Shown here: positions 42,395 to 52,081 of the stretch, in pieces
Layout: every line of letters starts with the position of its first letter
Numbering within the stretch: the first letter of the stretch is position 1
Assembly (NCBI GenBank): GCA_007674295.1
Contig: CM017457.1
Span: forward strand, 62,001-126,000
Length of the DNA: 64,000 nucleotides
Direction: 5' to 3'
Source of the DNA: Antonospora locustae
Lineage: Eukaryota; Microsporidia
Program-made: the position numbers and the translations under genes
The notes under the pieces: generated by a model
Databases searched by the model: none
The model's input: only the letters and a program-made list of their open reading frames with translations
What the model was told of the DNA's origin: nothing

Positions 42395-45300
42395 ATGATT
42401 TGCGACAGAGAAGTTGAGGAGAAGCTCAGATCCAAGTGCTATAAAACCCGTATAGAGGCTTATGAGCAATTAAAATCGTGCTGGAAGAGGGGAGACTATG
42501 TGTGCACCCATCTTCATCCACTCATGGCCAGGGAAACCAACATACCAGCACTTGAGGTGCTGCTTGACGCACTAGAATACCACAATGATCTTGGCGAGAT
42601 GCTTCCTCTCCTGGGGTTTCTTGGCAATTCCAGAACAAGTCTGAAGAAAAAACTAAGGACTCTTGCAGTTCGCATCGCAAAGAAAGACCCAGCCGTTCTC
42701 TGCGAGGAGCTTGTTGGTCTGTGCTCACACAAGAACACCAAGCTCGCACTAAATGCAGCAGACATGATAAAGGAGCTTGTTCGCAGCAACACTCTTGTGG
42801 ACGTGATAAGAGTGCTTCCTATTTTGTTCAAGCACCAAGACGCAGGAATAAGGAGGGAGGGGCTTGAAATAGCCTTGGAGTTGCACAAGCGCGTGGGAGA
42901 GAAGATATTCACAGTACTTGGAGACCTCAAACCGATACAGCTTAACGAAATAAAGGAGCGATGTTCTGCGTCCAAGGTAGTGCCAGCAGGAAGCAGTGTT
43001 ATGCAAAGCAATCCAGAAACATCATGCACTAGGCAGAACGTCTCAGTATCTAGCGCCTCAGCAAGGCGAAGCAGGTTTTCCGCTTCAGACGTGGCGAGCA
43101 GCAACAGATATGCACTCCCGAGCAGCAGCGTGCTAAAAGTACCTACCAGTGACGAAGAGAAAAGCGCCCTGGCGTATTTCTACAGCAAGTATCCTTTTTT
43201 AGGGGAAAGAGAATGGAAAAAGAGACTAGAAGGTCTGGAAGAAAACCTGGAATCTGTGAAGAGAGAAGACCCTCGAGTTCTGAATACATTCATATATGCC
43301 TACAAGGAGCCTGTGTTTCAGATCAGCCTAAGGCTTCTTGAGTGTGCAAGCATGGAGGAAAGAAGTATTCTCTGCGCATACTGTATAAAAAAAATAACAG
43401 AGACTAAGATGCGCGATGCAATATACGCCGTGCTATCGAAACTTGACTATGGATTTGTCATTTCTTGCTTGATAGAGAGTCTTGATGGAAAAAACGGAAA
43501 AGTGTTTGTGGAAACAGTGAATGCATTGATTCATCTGGGAAAGACGGGCTGCGAAAAGATAAAGGTCTTTGTGGATGGTTGCAGCGCCTCTGGAAGAATA
43601 GAAAAGGAGGCTATCAAAAGGCTGAGAGAAGAACAGCTTGTTGGAGAATGCGAGGCCTCTTTCAGCCAGCTGAGTATCGTACCAGGCAATGTAGAAGCCA
43701 AGGCAACAAATGAAAGATTGAGTGAAGAGAAAAGGGGAGAGAGTGCTAGCAGTATATCCGCGGAGACTCTTTGCAACAAGACAAGGCCTCATGATGCAGA
43801 ACCGCAACGCAAAGAACTAATTTCAGATAAAATGCGGTACCCAGAGAGCCGGAATACAGTGTATGCACAGAGTCTCCATGCAAATCAAGCAACCGCATCT
43901 TACACAGACACACCATGCTCACTGTCTATGGAGGTTCAGCAAACATCTGATACAAATTGTATACCTCAAGACACATATAACCGCAGTAACAACACAGTAC
44001 CTTTTCAGGTGAATGAGAGTTCAAGGACAATCTCCAGGTTCAAGGAAGGTGATATTTTGCTTCCTGGAGTATCTAAGATGCGCATCAAAAATGGAAAGGA
44101 TATTGAGAAAGTATTTACAAAGGAATTTCTCAGAATCATGCGCGAGGAGAAGCCTCAGACGGTGCTTTGCGAGCTTAGCGCTGTAGACATTATTTCTATC
44201 AGCGACTTTGTGATTAAGTTCTACCTCGACAATCATCTTGACATCGGGTCGCTGGCTGCATACTTCATTGAGAAAAAATATATATTGAAAGACTATGAAA
44301 TCAGAATTCTGCTTGAGCATCTGATCAAGTCAGAGACCATCATGGACGTAGACAAGCTTTACCCTATTTCCAAGCTATTCATAATGTACCAGAGACTGAT
44401 GCACCTGAACACAGAGTTTGTTATACAACGAATAGACAGCCTTATAAAGAAGTACGGAGTATTTCGAGGAGATAAATATGGATACTACAATGTGCTCAAG
44501 GGTCTAGGCAAGGACGAGTATATTGGTTCTCTTATAAAAGTATGTCCAGAGCTTCTACAAACAGCAAACGAATCCTTTCTGTCACCAGTTCCCAAGCGAC
44601 GAAACGACCGAATTGCCGGTGGAATGAGCTCAGATACACAAAACAGACAAGAAGGGTTAGACAATCTCGGATACAAAATGTGCGAAACAAGCCTAGACTC
44701 TAGACACAGTGCTGGGCTTTCTGTGTCTGGAGAAACCAAGAGGAATTTTTGTGGAAGTCTTGTTTCTCACAAGAGAATGCACAAGGGATATACACAAGAG
44801 CAGAATCTGAACGGTGGAATGCTAGACACCTTGCATCTCGAGAACGAAGAAGGAGCGCCAAGAGAGTACCAACTTCACCCCTCATTTGAGGCATTTGTTT
44901 TTGAGGAGCGAAGTAAGAGAGACCCGAGATTTAGGTCCAGAATAGAGCAGTGCAGAAGAGAGTTTGAAGAGGATGTCTCAATAGGAAAAGTCCCAAGTTT
45001 GATTGGTGAAGACCTGCAAAAGTCAAAGGAGGACTTCATTTCTCTGAACAGCATCATTGACAACAGCGTTTCGGCCCTGCTTTTCTCTGCAAACTCAATT
45101 ATAAGCAAGAGTCTTATGCAACTCTGTGTGGCACGCGATAAAGAAAACATGGAGCTGTTTGAGCTGATAGTAAGGACTTTGATCAAACTGACTGGATGCA
45201 AGGCGTTTGTAAACGAGCTAAGCTACAAATCGCTGCATCTGATAAACGTGGAGCTTATAAAGGTGGTCAGATTCAACAGTTTGGTTGGAGACGTACTAAT

Positions 45301-45679
45301 AAACACATGCCTGAACACAGACCCGCTGACAATACTCAGTATATATCTTGATCTAGTGGAGAACAGAAGTCTGAAAGAAATATGTATGAAGCTGATATGG
45401 CGTCACTCCAAAATAAGAAATTACATAAAGGATCCACAGCCTATACTGGATCTGATACACCGTTTCTACGAGAAGAACTTGTACAGAATCAGCGAGGACG
45501 TGGTTTTGCACAAAACATGCCAGCTGCATCTGAACGAGCTTGTGAGTTTCTACCGGGAGGAGATCTTCCAGTTTGATCTGAAGGGAATAGTGAAAGAGTA
45601 TGCAAAGAATACACTGACCAAGGATGCAGACATCAGAAAGTTGAGGGAGAGCATCAAGAAAGTACGCGACTCTCTCTAG
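42395..45679 (+). CDS. STU2: XMAP215/Stu2-family microtubule polymerase (TOG domains)
   Basis: The start at 42395 has CCCTTT before the ATG; an earlier in-frame ATG at 42335 lacks it. The 1094-residue protein begins with a TOG1-like HEAT array (1-215): CYKTRIEAYEQLKS is the first helix, and LPILFKHQDAGIRREGLEIA with LKPIQLNEIKERC is the typical TOG ending. A second TOG-like array is likely at about 255-430 (YPFLGEREWKKRLEGLEENL). Low-complexity Ser/Thr/Gln-rich linkers (430-560, 730-820) separate a further helical repeat block (560-730) and a C-terminal helical domain (820-1094). The family binds tubulin and drives microtubule growth from spindle plaques. The assignment of the last two blocks is less certain. 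Confidence 0.82.
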   Translation: MICDREVEEKLRSKCYKTRIEAYEQLKSCWKRGDYVCTHLHPLMARETNIPALEVLLDALEYHNDLGEMLPLLGFLGNSRTSLKKKLRTLAVRIAKKDPAVLCEELVGLCSHKNTKLALNAADMIKELVRSNTLVDVIRVLPILFKHQDAGIRREGLEIALELHKRVGEKIFTVLGDLKPIQLNEIKERCSASKVVPAGSSVMQSNPETSCTRQNVSVSSASARRSRFSASDVASSNRYALPSSSVLKVPTSDEEKSALAYFYSKYPFLGEREWKKRLEGLEENLESVKREDPRVLNTFIYAYKEPVFQISLRLLECASMEERSILCAYCIKKITETKMRDAIYAVLSKLDYGFVISCLIESLDGKNGKVFVETVNALIHLGKTGCEKIKVFVDGCSASGRIEKEAIKRLREEQLVGECEASFSQLSIVPGNVEAKATNERLSEEKRGESASSISAETLCNKTRPHDAEPQRKELISDKMRYPESRNTVYAQSLHANQATASYTDTPCSLSMEVQQTSDTNCIPQDTYNRSNNTVPFQVNESSRTISRFKEGDILLPGVSKMRIKNGKDIEKVFTKEFLRIMREEKPQTVLCELSAVDIISISDFVIKFYLDNHLDIGSLAAYFIEKKYILKDYEIRILLEHLIKSETIMDVDKLYPISKLFIMYQRLMHLNTEFVIQRIDSLIKKYGVFRGDKYGYYNVLKGLGKDEYIGSLIKVCPELLQTANESFLSPVPKRRNDRIAGGMSSDTQNRQEGLDNLGYKMCETSLDSRHSAGLSVSGETKRNFCGSLVSHKRMHKGYTQEQNLNGGMLDTLHLENEEGAPREYQLHPSFEAFVFEERSKRDPRFRSRIEQCRREFEEDVSIGKVPSLIGEDLQKSKEDFISLNSIIDNSVSALLFSANSIISKSLMQLCVARDKENMELFELIVRTLIKLTGCKAFVNELSYKSLHLINVELIKVVRFNSLVGDVLINTCLNTDPLTILSIYLDLVENRSLKEICMKLIWRHSKIRNYIKDPQPILDLIHRFYEKNLYRISEDVVLHKTCQLHLNELVSFYREEIFQFDLKGIVKEYAKNTLTKDADIRKLRESIKKVRDSL

Positions 45680-45831
45680 AAAAGGCTCTGCACAGGCAGA
45701 TTTACGCAGCAGGATAACCGTATACTTAAGCACTCTGGCACCTTTCATTGCGGACACTGTAGAAAGCAGCACTCAGACAGCTAATTTTTTGTCATGACAC
45801 TTGCCTCTGGTGCCGGGAGGACAAAGCCCCC

Positions 45832-46581
45832 ATGAGCAACAAGAAGAAAGCCATACACGAGTACTTGCGCAGAAAAGAAGCAGAGCAGGTGCAAAATGAG
45901 ATAGAGACAAAGAAAAAAGCCATACACGAAGCATATGCAGCACATGAAAAAATCCCCCACCATCTTCGCGAGGAGGCGCAGGAGGTTCTCACACAGATTA
46001 TATACGATATACAGGAAGCTCCAGACGAGAAGCCGCATCCGTATGTTCTGGTTACAACAAGCCGTGAGCCATCTTCCATGCTCAGGGCATTCGCAAAGAG
46101 AATATCTCTGATATTTAACGGAAAACTTATAAGCAGAGGAAGTATGGGCCTCCTTGATGTAAAAAATCTGTGTGAGACAAGCGGAGCAACTTCGCTCATA
46201 ATAGTGGGTGAGGCACATGGAAGGCCGTCTTCGATGTCCTTTTCGTTCCATCCAGCAGGGCCCTCCTTCAACTTCACGATCATAAGCCACAAAATGTCAA
46301 AAACAAACAAGTTCAGCACACTTGCAGGATTTATTGCAGAAGGGTTTGTGAGCGAACGTGATGTGAAGATTAAAACCTTTTTCAGCCTGCTTTTTCCAAG
46401 GGAAAAGAAGTACAAGCGCTATCTGATGATGCTCAACAAAGGAGAAACCGTGGTGGTCAAGCATTTTAATATGGAGGAGGACCTTTGCTTGGTGATGAAA
46501 CTCTATGAGGTGAAAACCGACGAGTTTGACAAGGAGTGCGTAATAAGACCATTTATAAATGCCGGCAAAGAGAAGACGTAG
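45832..46581 (+). CDS. IMP4: U3 snoRNP protein IMP4 (Brix domain)
   Basis: This Brix-domain protein of the SSU processome binds U3 snoRNA and 18S precursor pairing sites with Imp3 and Mpp10. At 249 residues it is close to the family length (about 290). An N-terminal basic coiled region (1-50, two copies of KKKAIHE) is followed by the Brix domain: VLVTTSREPSSMLRAFAKR, ISRGSMGLLDVKNLC, SLIIVGEAHGRPSSMSFSF and PAGPSFNFTIISHKM, all in canonical order. CCCCC touches the ATG. It lies 152 bp after STU2 on the same strand. Confidence 0.92.
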   Translation: MSNKKKAIHEYLRRKEAEQVQNEIETKKKAIHEAYAAHEKIPHHLREEAQEVLTQIIYDIQEAPDEKPHPYVLVTTSREPSSMLRAFAKRISLIFNGKLISRGSMGLLDVKNLCETSGATSLIIVGEAHGRPSSMSFSFHPAGPSFNFTIISHKMSKTNKFSTLAGFIAEGFVSERDVKIKTFFSLLFPREKKYKRYLMMLNKGETVVVKHFNMEEDLCLVMKLYEVKTDEFDKECVIRPFINAGKEKT

Positions 46582-46694
46582 AATATGTTTGCAGAGCTTT
46601 TGACGATTTAAATGGCAAAAAACAGTGCCATGTCCCTTAAACCTGGAGCCACAAGAACATGCAACATGTGATTCTAGACTTCCTTATTTGTAAA

Positions 46695-46711
46695 AAATTT
46701 ATTGCCATCCC
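46695..46711 (+). promoter_or_regulatory. AAATTT box and CCC start signal of the derlin gene
   Basis: AAATTT at 46695-46700 and CCC at 46709-46711 precede the ATG at 46712. This is the clearest case in the window where both described microsporidian upstream signals occur together. Confidence 0.55.
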
Positions 46712-47764
46712 ATGGCAGAGAATCTCATTGTGGAAATCGTAAGGTCAATACCACCGATCACGCGCCTCATTGCAATTTCCATCTTTGTTGTGTGTTTTTT
46801 AGTGTACACAGAAGCAATATCCCCCTACAAACTTACATTCTCAAAGCCATACATCAATCGCCTTGAGCTACATAGAGTCTTCACGTCCTTTCTGTACTTT
46901 GGACCTCCCAATCTTGATACAATTCTCCACATCATATTTCTCATACGATACTCAAAGATGCTTGAGGAGTCCTTCATGAACACATGTGACTACGTGTACT
47001 TTCTGCTCATAATCAAGATTCTTGTGCTCGTTATGGCTCTCTTGTGGAAAATAACTGTCCTTGGCCCTGTTTTCTCGTCTGTGATCACATATGTATGGAC
47101 AAGAAAGAACCCAAACATTCCCATTCAACTTCTTGGGTGCTTTATATTCCCTGCGTTCTACCTTCCATTTGTTCTTCCGCTTTTCTCCCTAGTGAATGAG
47201 AGAAAGATACTGAAAAACGAGGTACTGGGCATATTCGTGGGACATGTGTACTATTTCTTCAAGTTTGTATTTCCTCGGTTTGGATGCGATCCTCTGCGTA
47301 CGCCTGTTTTCTTTCAAAAGCTCTTTGGAGAGTACAATCCAAATAAAGATGCGTCAAGCAGCAGCGCAACAAACATGGAAATTTCTCGAACAGAAGAGTG
47401 TTCAGAAGAGCAGGAGCTTGATGGTAAAGACAATGCCGTTGTGGAAGACAGGTTACACTCAGTAAGTGCACCCAGACATTCTGCGTCCACAATAAACACA
47501 AATGAGAAGCCATCCGGCATCGATAACATCTCTGCTGTCTGCAGAAAACACGAGGATGATGTGTCTGCTGCAGGTGGTTCTCGCAACGATCAAAACCATT
47601 TTGAGCCTGAATACAATGAACGGTCTATAAGCTACGAAATAGAGAACTCAACATTGAAGGATGTGCGCACACATGTGAACGAGAACAGTGCAGATACAAA
47701 CGAGGACTCGTACTTGGACATCAAGGAGATTGAGAGGATACAGCGCCACAAAGAGGAGAAGTAG
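46712..47764 (+). CDS. Derlin (DER1/DFM1 family), ERAD channel component
   Basis: This 350-residue ER membrane protein is a rhomboid-like pseudoprotease. In the first 200 residues: ISPYKLTFSKPYINRLELHRVFTSF then FLYFGPP, RYSKMLEESFM and CDYVYFLLI, with FVGHVYYFFKFVFP near 175-190. These are derlin landmarks (membrane-entry helix, WR-like motif here HR, F-x-x-R-Y, and G-H-x-Y-Y-F). The last ~140 residues are a hydrophilic, acidic, Ser-rich cytosolic tail, unusually long; no canonical SHP box (F-x-G-x-G-R) for Cdc48 binding is evident. Both microsporidian signals are upstream: AAATTT at 46695-46700 and CCC touching the ATG. Confidence 0.88.
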   Translation: MAENLIVEIVRSIPPITRLIAISIFVVCFLVYTEAISPYKLTFSKPYINRLELHRVFTSFLYFGPPNLDTILHIIFLIRYSKMLEESFMNTCDYVYFLLIIKILVLVMALLWKITVLGPVFSSVITYVWTRKNPNIPIQLLGCFIFPAFYLPFVLPLFSLVNERKILKNEVLGIFVGHVYYFFKFVFPRFGCDPLRTPVFFQKLFGEYNPNKDASSSSATNMEISRTEECSEEQELDGKDNAVVEDRLHSVSAPRHSASTINTNEKPSGIDNISAVCRKHEDDVSAAGGSRNDQNHFEPEYNERSISYEIENSTLKDVRTHVNENSADTNEDSYLDIKEIERIQRHKEEK

Positions 47765-47941
47765 AGAGGTGCAACAAGCAGGTCACACTGAGGACCTGTT
47801 TGATATCTTGCAGACTGTCACTGTAGAAGGCATGCTACAGCATGTGCTTGTCAGAATTTCAAAAAGATCACGTCGTGTGCGGAGTGGATGTGAAAATCCA
47901 GAGGCAAATAAAACAAAATAAACGAAGCTGTTTTAATACAC

Positions 47942-49654
47942 TCATGGTATCTTTGTTATTGAGCCAAAGGGGACGCTGATGAAGCTTCCGTCGCAGGCTC
48001 TTATGACGCTTGCATCATTGTTGACAGCAATCAGAACACCCGACTTTCCGGCATCATCTCCCTCAAGGACACAAACCTTGTCATACTTTGCCGGGGCAAC
48101 GCATTCAACCTCGTCTCTGCCAAACGCACCTGCCTCTGTGATGTACTTTCCATCCTGAATGTCCTTCAGCACGTACTCGCTCTCACCAACCAATATAGCA
48201 GCTCCGCTGAACTTCGGACCCGAGTCACCTGTCCACTGCAAAATTCTTTCTCCGTATGCACGCGGTGTCTTGTATCCTGGCGTTTTGTATGCTGGTGTCT
48301 TATACCCCGGTGTTTTAAATCCGGGTGTCTTGTACCCTGGAGTCTTGTAGACAGGCGTCTTGTATTCTGACTCTCTAAACTCGTACGCAGGCGTCTCGCC
48401 TTGCACCTGTGCAAGGTCATTGCGCATTATATTTACGTTTCTCATATCTGTGCTAAGCTGGACTCTGCAGCTTTCTCTATACACATCTCGCACAATTCCT
48501 CTATATCCCTTGTACTCTCCGGCTTTTATCTCGACCTCCTTATTGTACAGCGGATCTCTCCTGATGCGTGGTCTTTTGTTCAGGTTTACTTTGTGCTCTG
48601 CGCCAAAGACAGGTGGCTTCAGCTCCTCTATTGTTGCCTTTATCTCCTTATCAAATCCAATGAGAACAACACACTCGCCCATACCCATGTTGACCACAAC
48701 ACCGTTCTGACCTTTGTAGCTTACCTCATCGCCTATGTCAAAGTACTTTTCAAGAACATGGCTACTCACCTGGTACTCTCCAGTGTCTGTCTTCAGCGTC
48801 ACATTCTCCTCAAAGATGTTCTTAACTGTACCCACCATGTTTTTAAGATCTCCTCTTGTTATTCTAATTTTGTCTCCAATGCAGATCACAGGTTTTCTAA
48901 CACCAAAGAGACTTGTCTCGTCAGCGCTAAGGTCGGCAGTAGGTGTCAGGTTTCTGGCAAGCATCTCTTTTTCCAAAAAGCCGTCCTTGTAACAATCTCT
49001 CTTGAATATGTAGTAGCCTTTTGACTTTGCACACTTGTATTTTTTGGAGTCAAAAAGCTCTCTCACACCATTGATTCTGGGAACCAGCCTCACTCTTACC
49101 AGGTCTGCACTCATGACTTCAATAATCTGCACAATATCGTCCTTGTATTTTCCACTTCTAACCCTTGCAAACTTGTTTTCCTCCAGGTCAGGCAGTGTCT
49201 CACTAAATACGTCGATCATTTCAGATACTGGAATTAGCGTAACCCGTGTTCTGTTCACATATCTTATGTCATCCAGAGCCTCTATCACCTTCTGCTTTGC
49301 AAAAGACTCCACATATATGTATCCATGAAGATCATCCTTGCATACAACGCTGATTGGCTGCGTTTTTGCCGATAGCTTGAGCATAGCATACCTCTCCTTG
49401 CCACTTTTGACGCGTATCAGCCAGAGCTTTGGCGAAAATTTGCTTGGAAGAAGATTATGCTGGCTTACTGCCTCCTCTGCTGCACTGGCAGACACCGCCT
49501 CACTTGGCTCCTCTTCCACATAGCTTGGCGCTTTCTCCCAGCTAGTTTCCTCGCTTGGCCCTGGTCCTACATCTTCCGACGAATACCCAGAAGACTCTGA
49601 TTCGCTGGCTTCGATATCAATATATTGCGATATTCTGTTGTGCTTCTTCTTCAT
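47942..49654 (-). CDS. SPT5: Transcription elongation factor SPT5
   Basis: The start at 49654 has CCCC-A before the ATG. The 570-residue product has an acidic N-terminus (IEASESESSGYSSEDV), an NGN domain at about 75-160 (PKLWLIRVKSGKERYAML, HGYIYVESFAKQKVIEAL) that should bind Spt4, then a series of KOW domains (EENKFARVRSGKYKDDIVQI, GDKIRITRGDLKNMVGTV, GDEVSYKGQNGVVVNM, VEIKAGEYKGYRGIVRDV). Seven consecutive five-residue Y/F-K-T-P-x repeats (about 48263-48367) form a minimal C-terminal-repeat region, followed by a final KOW (VCVLEGDDAGKSGVLIAV). The TP sites are probable targets of a Bur1/CDK9-type kinase. It lies near CDC73, another elongation factor. Confidence 0.95.
   Translation of the reverse strand: MKKKHNRISQYIDIEASESESSGYSSEDVGPGPSEETSWEKAPSYVEEEPSEAVSASAAEEAVSQHNLLPSKFSPKLWLIRVKSGKERYAMLKLSAKTQPISVVCKDDLHGYIYVESFAKQKVIEALDDIRYVNRTRVTLIPVSEMIDVFSETLPDLEENKFARVRSGKYKDDIVQIIEVMSADLVRVRLVPRINGVRELFDSKKYKCAKSKGYYIFKRDCYKDGFLEKEMLARNLTPTADLSADETSLFGVRKPVICIGDKIRITRGDLKNMVGTVKNIFEENVTLKTDTGEYQVSSHVLEKYFDIGDEVSYKGQNGVVVNMGMGECVVLIGFDKEIKATIEELKPPVFGAEHKVNLNKRPRIRRDPLYNKEVEIKAGEYKGYRGIVRDVYRESCRVQLSTDMRNVNIMRNDLAQVQGETPAYEFRESEYKTPVYKTPGYKTPGFKTPGYKTPAYKTPGYKTPRAYGERILQWTGDSGPKFSGAAILVGESEYVLKDIQDGKYITEAGAFGRDEVECVAPAKYDKVCVLEGDDAGKSGVLIAVNNDASVIRACDGSFISVPFGSITKIP
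48263..48367 (-). repeat. 15-bp coding tandem repeat, seven K-T-P units in SPT5
   Basis: The DNA encodes seven tandem pentapeptides of the form Y/F-K-T-P followed by V, G, A or R. Synonymous codon differences between units show the array is not freshly amplified at DNA level. Confidence 0.85.
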
Positions 49655-49930
49655 TGGGGATCTGCCATAATTCTTCAATTATCAGGTGGGGCCAGATAAA
49701 AATGCAGTCATAAGCAAGGTAGAGAGTGCTAACACTAGATCTTCAATGCCAAGGCTTCGCTTTATGAAAACAGCTATGCACTTTTGAGATGCAGAACCAG
49801 ATTACAATCGCAACAGTGTTGTAGAGTAACATGGTATAAGCGTCTTATGTATCTAAGACTAAAGGAAAGATAGATACAATACTGGCTAGCTTCAAACTTT
49901 CTTGAGCTCTATGCATACTCCAGCATTATG

Positions 49931-51178
49931 TCACAGTAGCTTTCTTTCAAGCCCCTTTTGGGGTCCTCTCGTGTGAAATATCTTGGGACGAAAGCTATCT
50001 TTTTCCTGCATTACACTGCTATTTCTGAACTTGTTAACCAGCTTGGAAAACCCCTGTATCGAAGCATATGTCAGCTCGCATATTTTGTTGCTGGTGAATC
50101 GCTTCCAAGTTTTTCCGTGCACTTTCTTATAGAAGCTTACAATTGACATGCAGTTTGCAAAATTTACAAAGGCATAGCCCACGTTGCACTTGTTTTTAAA
50201 GTCCATGCGCAAGTACACAAAGTTGTATGTGCCGCGATGGTCCTCGTCAAGCAACTCGATTAACATTTTCAAAGAATACTTGTTTGGTATGTTTTTTATC
50301 ATACATGTGGTTCGTCTGTCTATACCCAGGAGTATGTCCTCCACGTATATCTCAAAATTTCCCTCGTGTCTGTACTGTTGTCGTTGCCGGATCAAATTGT
50401 TCTCCTTATTTTCCAAATACGATGCCTCTAGGTACCATACATGTCGAATATGGCCGCCAACATGCTCCTGCTTTTGCAAATTTGTGTGGCTGCAGCCCTC
50501 TTTCTGCAGTTCGTGCATGTTGCGAACATGACATATGCTCTCCTTGCCACTCCAATGCATCACTTGAAAAGGCGGGAACCACTTACAGCTATCTCTTCTT
50601 TCCAATGCCTGATACTTACTAGAAAGACGTAGCCTGCATTCAGATGTGTGGCCTATTTGTACAGTTGGTTTGTAGGTAACTGTACAGTCGCTTTCAGACA
50701 AGCAACTACTGCAAACGTCATCCTGTGCTTCTATGGTCTCACTCTGCAAATCAGTCCCAAAACGCCTGTTTCTCTGAGTCTCGTATGTGGGAAACTCACT
50801 GGGTTTGCGGCACTTGTCGTATGTGATAGGAATGCTGTTGAAACGCAGCTCATGCTTGTCTATCAAGGCATTGTAGTCTGCTCTTGTCTGGTCCTTTCCA
50901 TACATCAAGGCCCATATTGACAAACTGCATGTGAAGTATGCGTCCTTCTCGTCTTCGCATCTTCTTCTTACTGCGTCTGAAACCATGTACCTTCGTTTAT
51001 GCAATAAGGCTACTTTAAGTACACTATATATGCTTTCTCTTTCTCCAAGACCTCTTGCTGCAGAAAAAGACGCAGTCTTGCTCGATCTCTGAAGGGCACT
51101 GCCTCTAAAACAGCTACACATGGTCAATGCACAATGGCATGTCTGCAGTTTCTCTGCGGGCTTTCTCGAGCCCTTCAT
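49931..51178 (-). CDS. MEI2-like RNA-binding protein
   Basis: The C-terminal ~150 residues form a Mei2-type RRM (RRM_2 family): RTTCMIKNIPNKYSLKMLI, GTYNFVYLRMDFKNKCNVG, YAFVNFANCMSIVSFY and GKTWKRFTSNKICELTYA. NIPNKY and the F-x-Y-L-x-x-D-F block are diagnostic. The N-terminal ~265 residues are low-complexity, rich in Ser, Arg, Cys and Gln, with no domain recognised. Start: ATG at 51178 with CCC eight bases upstream is preferred; ATG at 51202 would overlap CDC73 by four bases. In fission yeast Mei2 controls meiotic entry, and Mei2-like proteins exist in several protists and plants; the role here is unknown. It lies 20 bp downstream of CDC73. Confidence 0.82.
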   Translation of the reverse strand: MKGSRKPAEKLQTCHCALTMCSCFRGSALQRSSKTASFSAARGLGERESIYSVLKVALLHKRRYMVSDAVRRRCEDEKDAYFTCSLSIWALMYGKDQTRADYNALIDKHELRFNSIPITYDKCRKPSEFPTYETQRNRRFGTDLQSETIEAQDDVCSSCLSESDCTVTYKPTVQIGHTSECRLRLSSKYQALERRDSCKWFPPFQVMHWSGKESICHVRNMHELQKEGCSHTNLQKQEHVGGHIRHVWYLEASYLENKENNLIRQRQQYRHEGNFEIYVEDILLGIDRRTTCMIKNIPNKYSLKMLIELLDEDHRGTYNFVYLRMDFKNKCNVGYAFVNFANCMSIVSFYKKVHGKTWKRFTSNKICELTYASIQGFSKLVNKFRNSSVMQEKDSFRPKIFHTRGPQKGLERKLL

Positions 51179-51198
51179 CTCCTGATGGGATGATTGTG

Positions 51199-51975
51199 TC
51201 ATAACTTCTTGTCAACCTTTGAGTTTATTCGTGCCCACATCATCTTGAACGTGCTATCATCTATTTTTGTGCCGTCCTTCACTTTGATCGACATGATATC
51301 TGCGCTTGCAAACCTTTGTTCCTCGCCATCTCGAGTGTACAGAAAAAACACCGCTACATCGTTAGTCATACTGTTCAGAGAACTCCACTTCCAGTCTCTG
51401 TACTGCCACTTACTTCCGTCCAAGAATACAGCAACAACATCCTCCCAGTCGTCAACTTTGTTCTGATATACTACATATCTGTCCTTCACCTTGACCTCCC
51501 GGTCCTCTTCTAGTGAAAGATAGCTTTGCTTAAAAAAACCCTCCACTAGAAAAACTTTGGCATTTTCTATGTTTATTAAGGACTGATAGCTACTAGGTAC
51601 TATTATCTTGTAGCTCTCCTTTCTCAAGAAGTACCTACTTATAAACGAGTAGTCGTACTCTCGTCGATGTCTCTCTGCAGGATCGAAGTCGATGACCGCA
51701 CTAGCTGGCTCGTAACTTTTTATTTCGTCGATGAGTTTTCTCTGATCGATGTAACTTACCTGCTGTATGTTGTTTGCCTTGCATTTTTTCAAGTATTCAG
51801 TGTAGGCCATGTCGATATTTATGAGGTAAAAGCACAGCTGGTCAAGAGTGTACTGCTTGGACAATGAAAGAGGAACTACCGTGTCTCTTGGCAAAGAAAA
51901 CGTGTCGATGGATACGTGTGTGGCGGTTATGTTGCATCTTGTGGGAGCCATATATGTTCTTTTTAGAATATCCAT
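51199..51975 (-). CDS. CDC73: PAF1 complex subunit CDC73, compact
   Basis: The start at 51975 has CCC touching the ATG. The 258-residue product matches both ends of Cdc73/parafibromin. N-terminally, TRCNITATHVSIDTF, YTLDQLCFYLINIDMAYTEY and NIQQVSYIDQRKLIDEI; C-terminally a Ras-like Cdc73 domain with KIIVPSSYQSLINIENAKVF and DWEDVVAVFLDGSKWQYRDW (the family has D-R-V-V-A-V-F...W-Q-F-K). The long middle linker of other eukaryotes (total 390-530) is nearly absent. It acts in the Paf1 complex on elongating RNA polymerase II, together with Spt4-Spt5, whose gene lies two genes away. It is encoded between DOA1 and the MEI2-like gene on the same strand. Confidence 0.9.
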   Translation of the reverse strand: MDILKRTYMAPTRCNITATHVSIDTFSLPRDTVVPLSLSKQYTLDQLCFYLINIDMAYTEYLKKCKANNIQQVSYIDQRKLIDEIKSYEPASAVIDFDPAERHRREYDYSFISRYFLRKESYKIIVPSSYQSLINIENAKVFLVEGFFKQSYLSLEEDREVKVKDRYVVYQNKVDDWEDVVAVFLDGSKWQYRDWKWSSLNSMTNDVAVFFLYTRDGEEQRFASADIMSIKVKDGTKIDDSTFKMMWARINSKVDKKL

Positions 51976-52081
51976 GGGCAAAAAAATCGCAGAATATATA
52001 TAAGCTTTGACCAAGATATCTGTGCTCTCCACATGTATATGCCTGATGCTAGCGCTGTCACTGGTGAAAATATACTCCTCG

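Noticed and set aside
45781..46415. Minus-strand frames of 169 and 207 codons
   Set aside because: They lie opposite IMP4, whose Brix motifs are unambiguous.
48159..49024. Plus-strand frames of 116-207 codons
   Set aside because: They lie opposite SPT5; repetitive content mirrors the K-T-P array.
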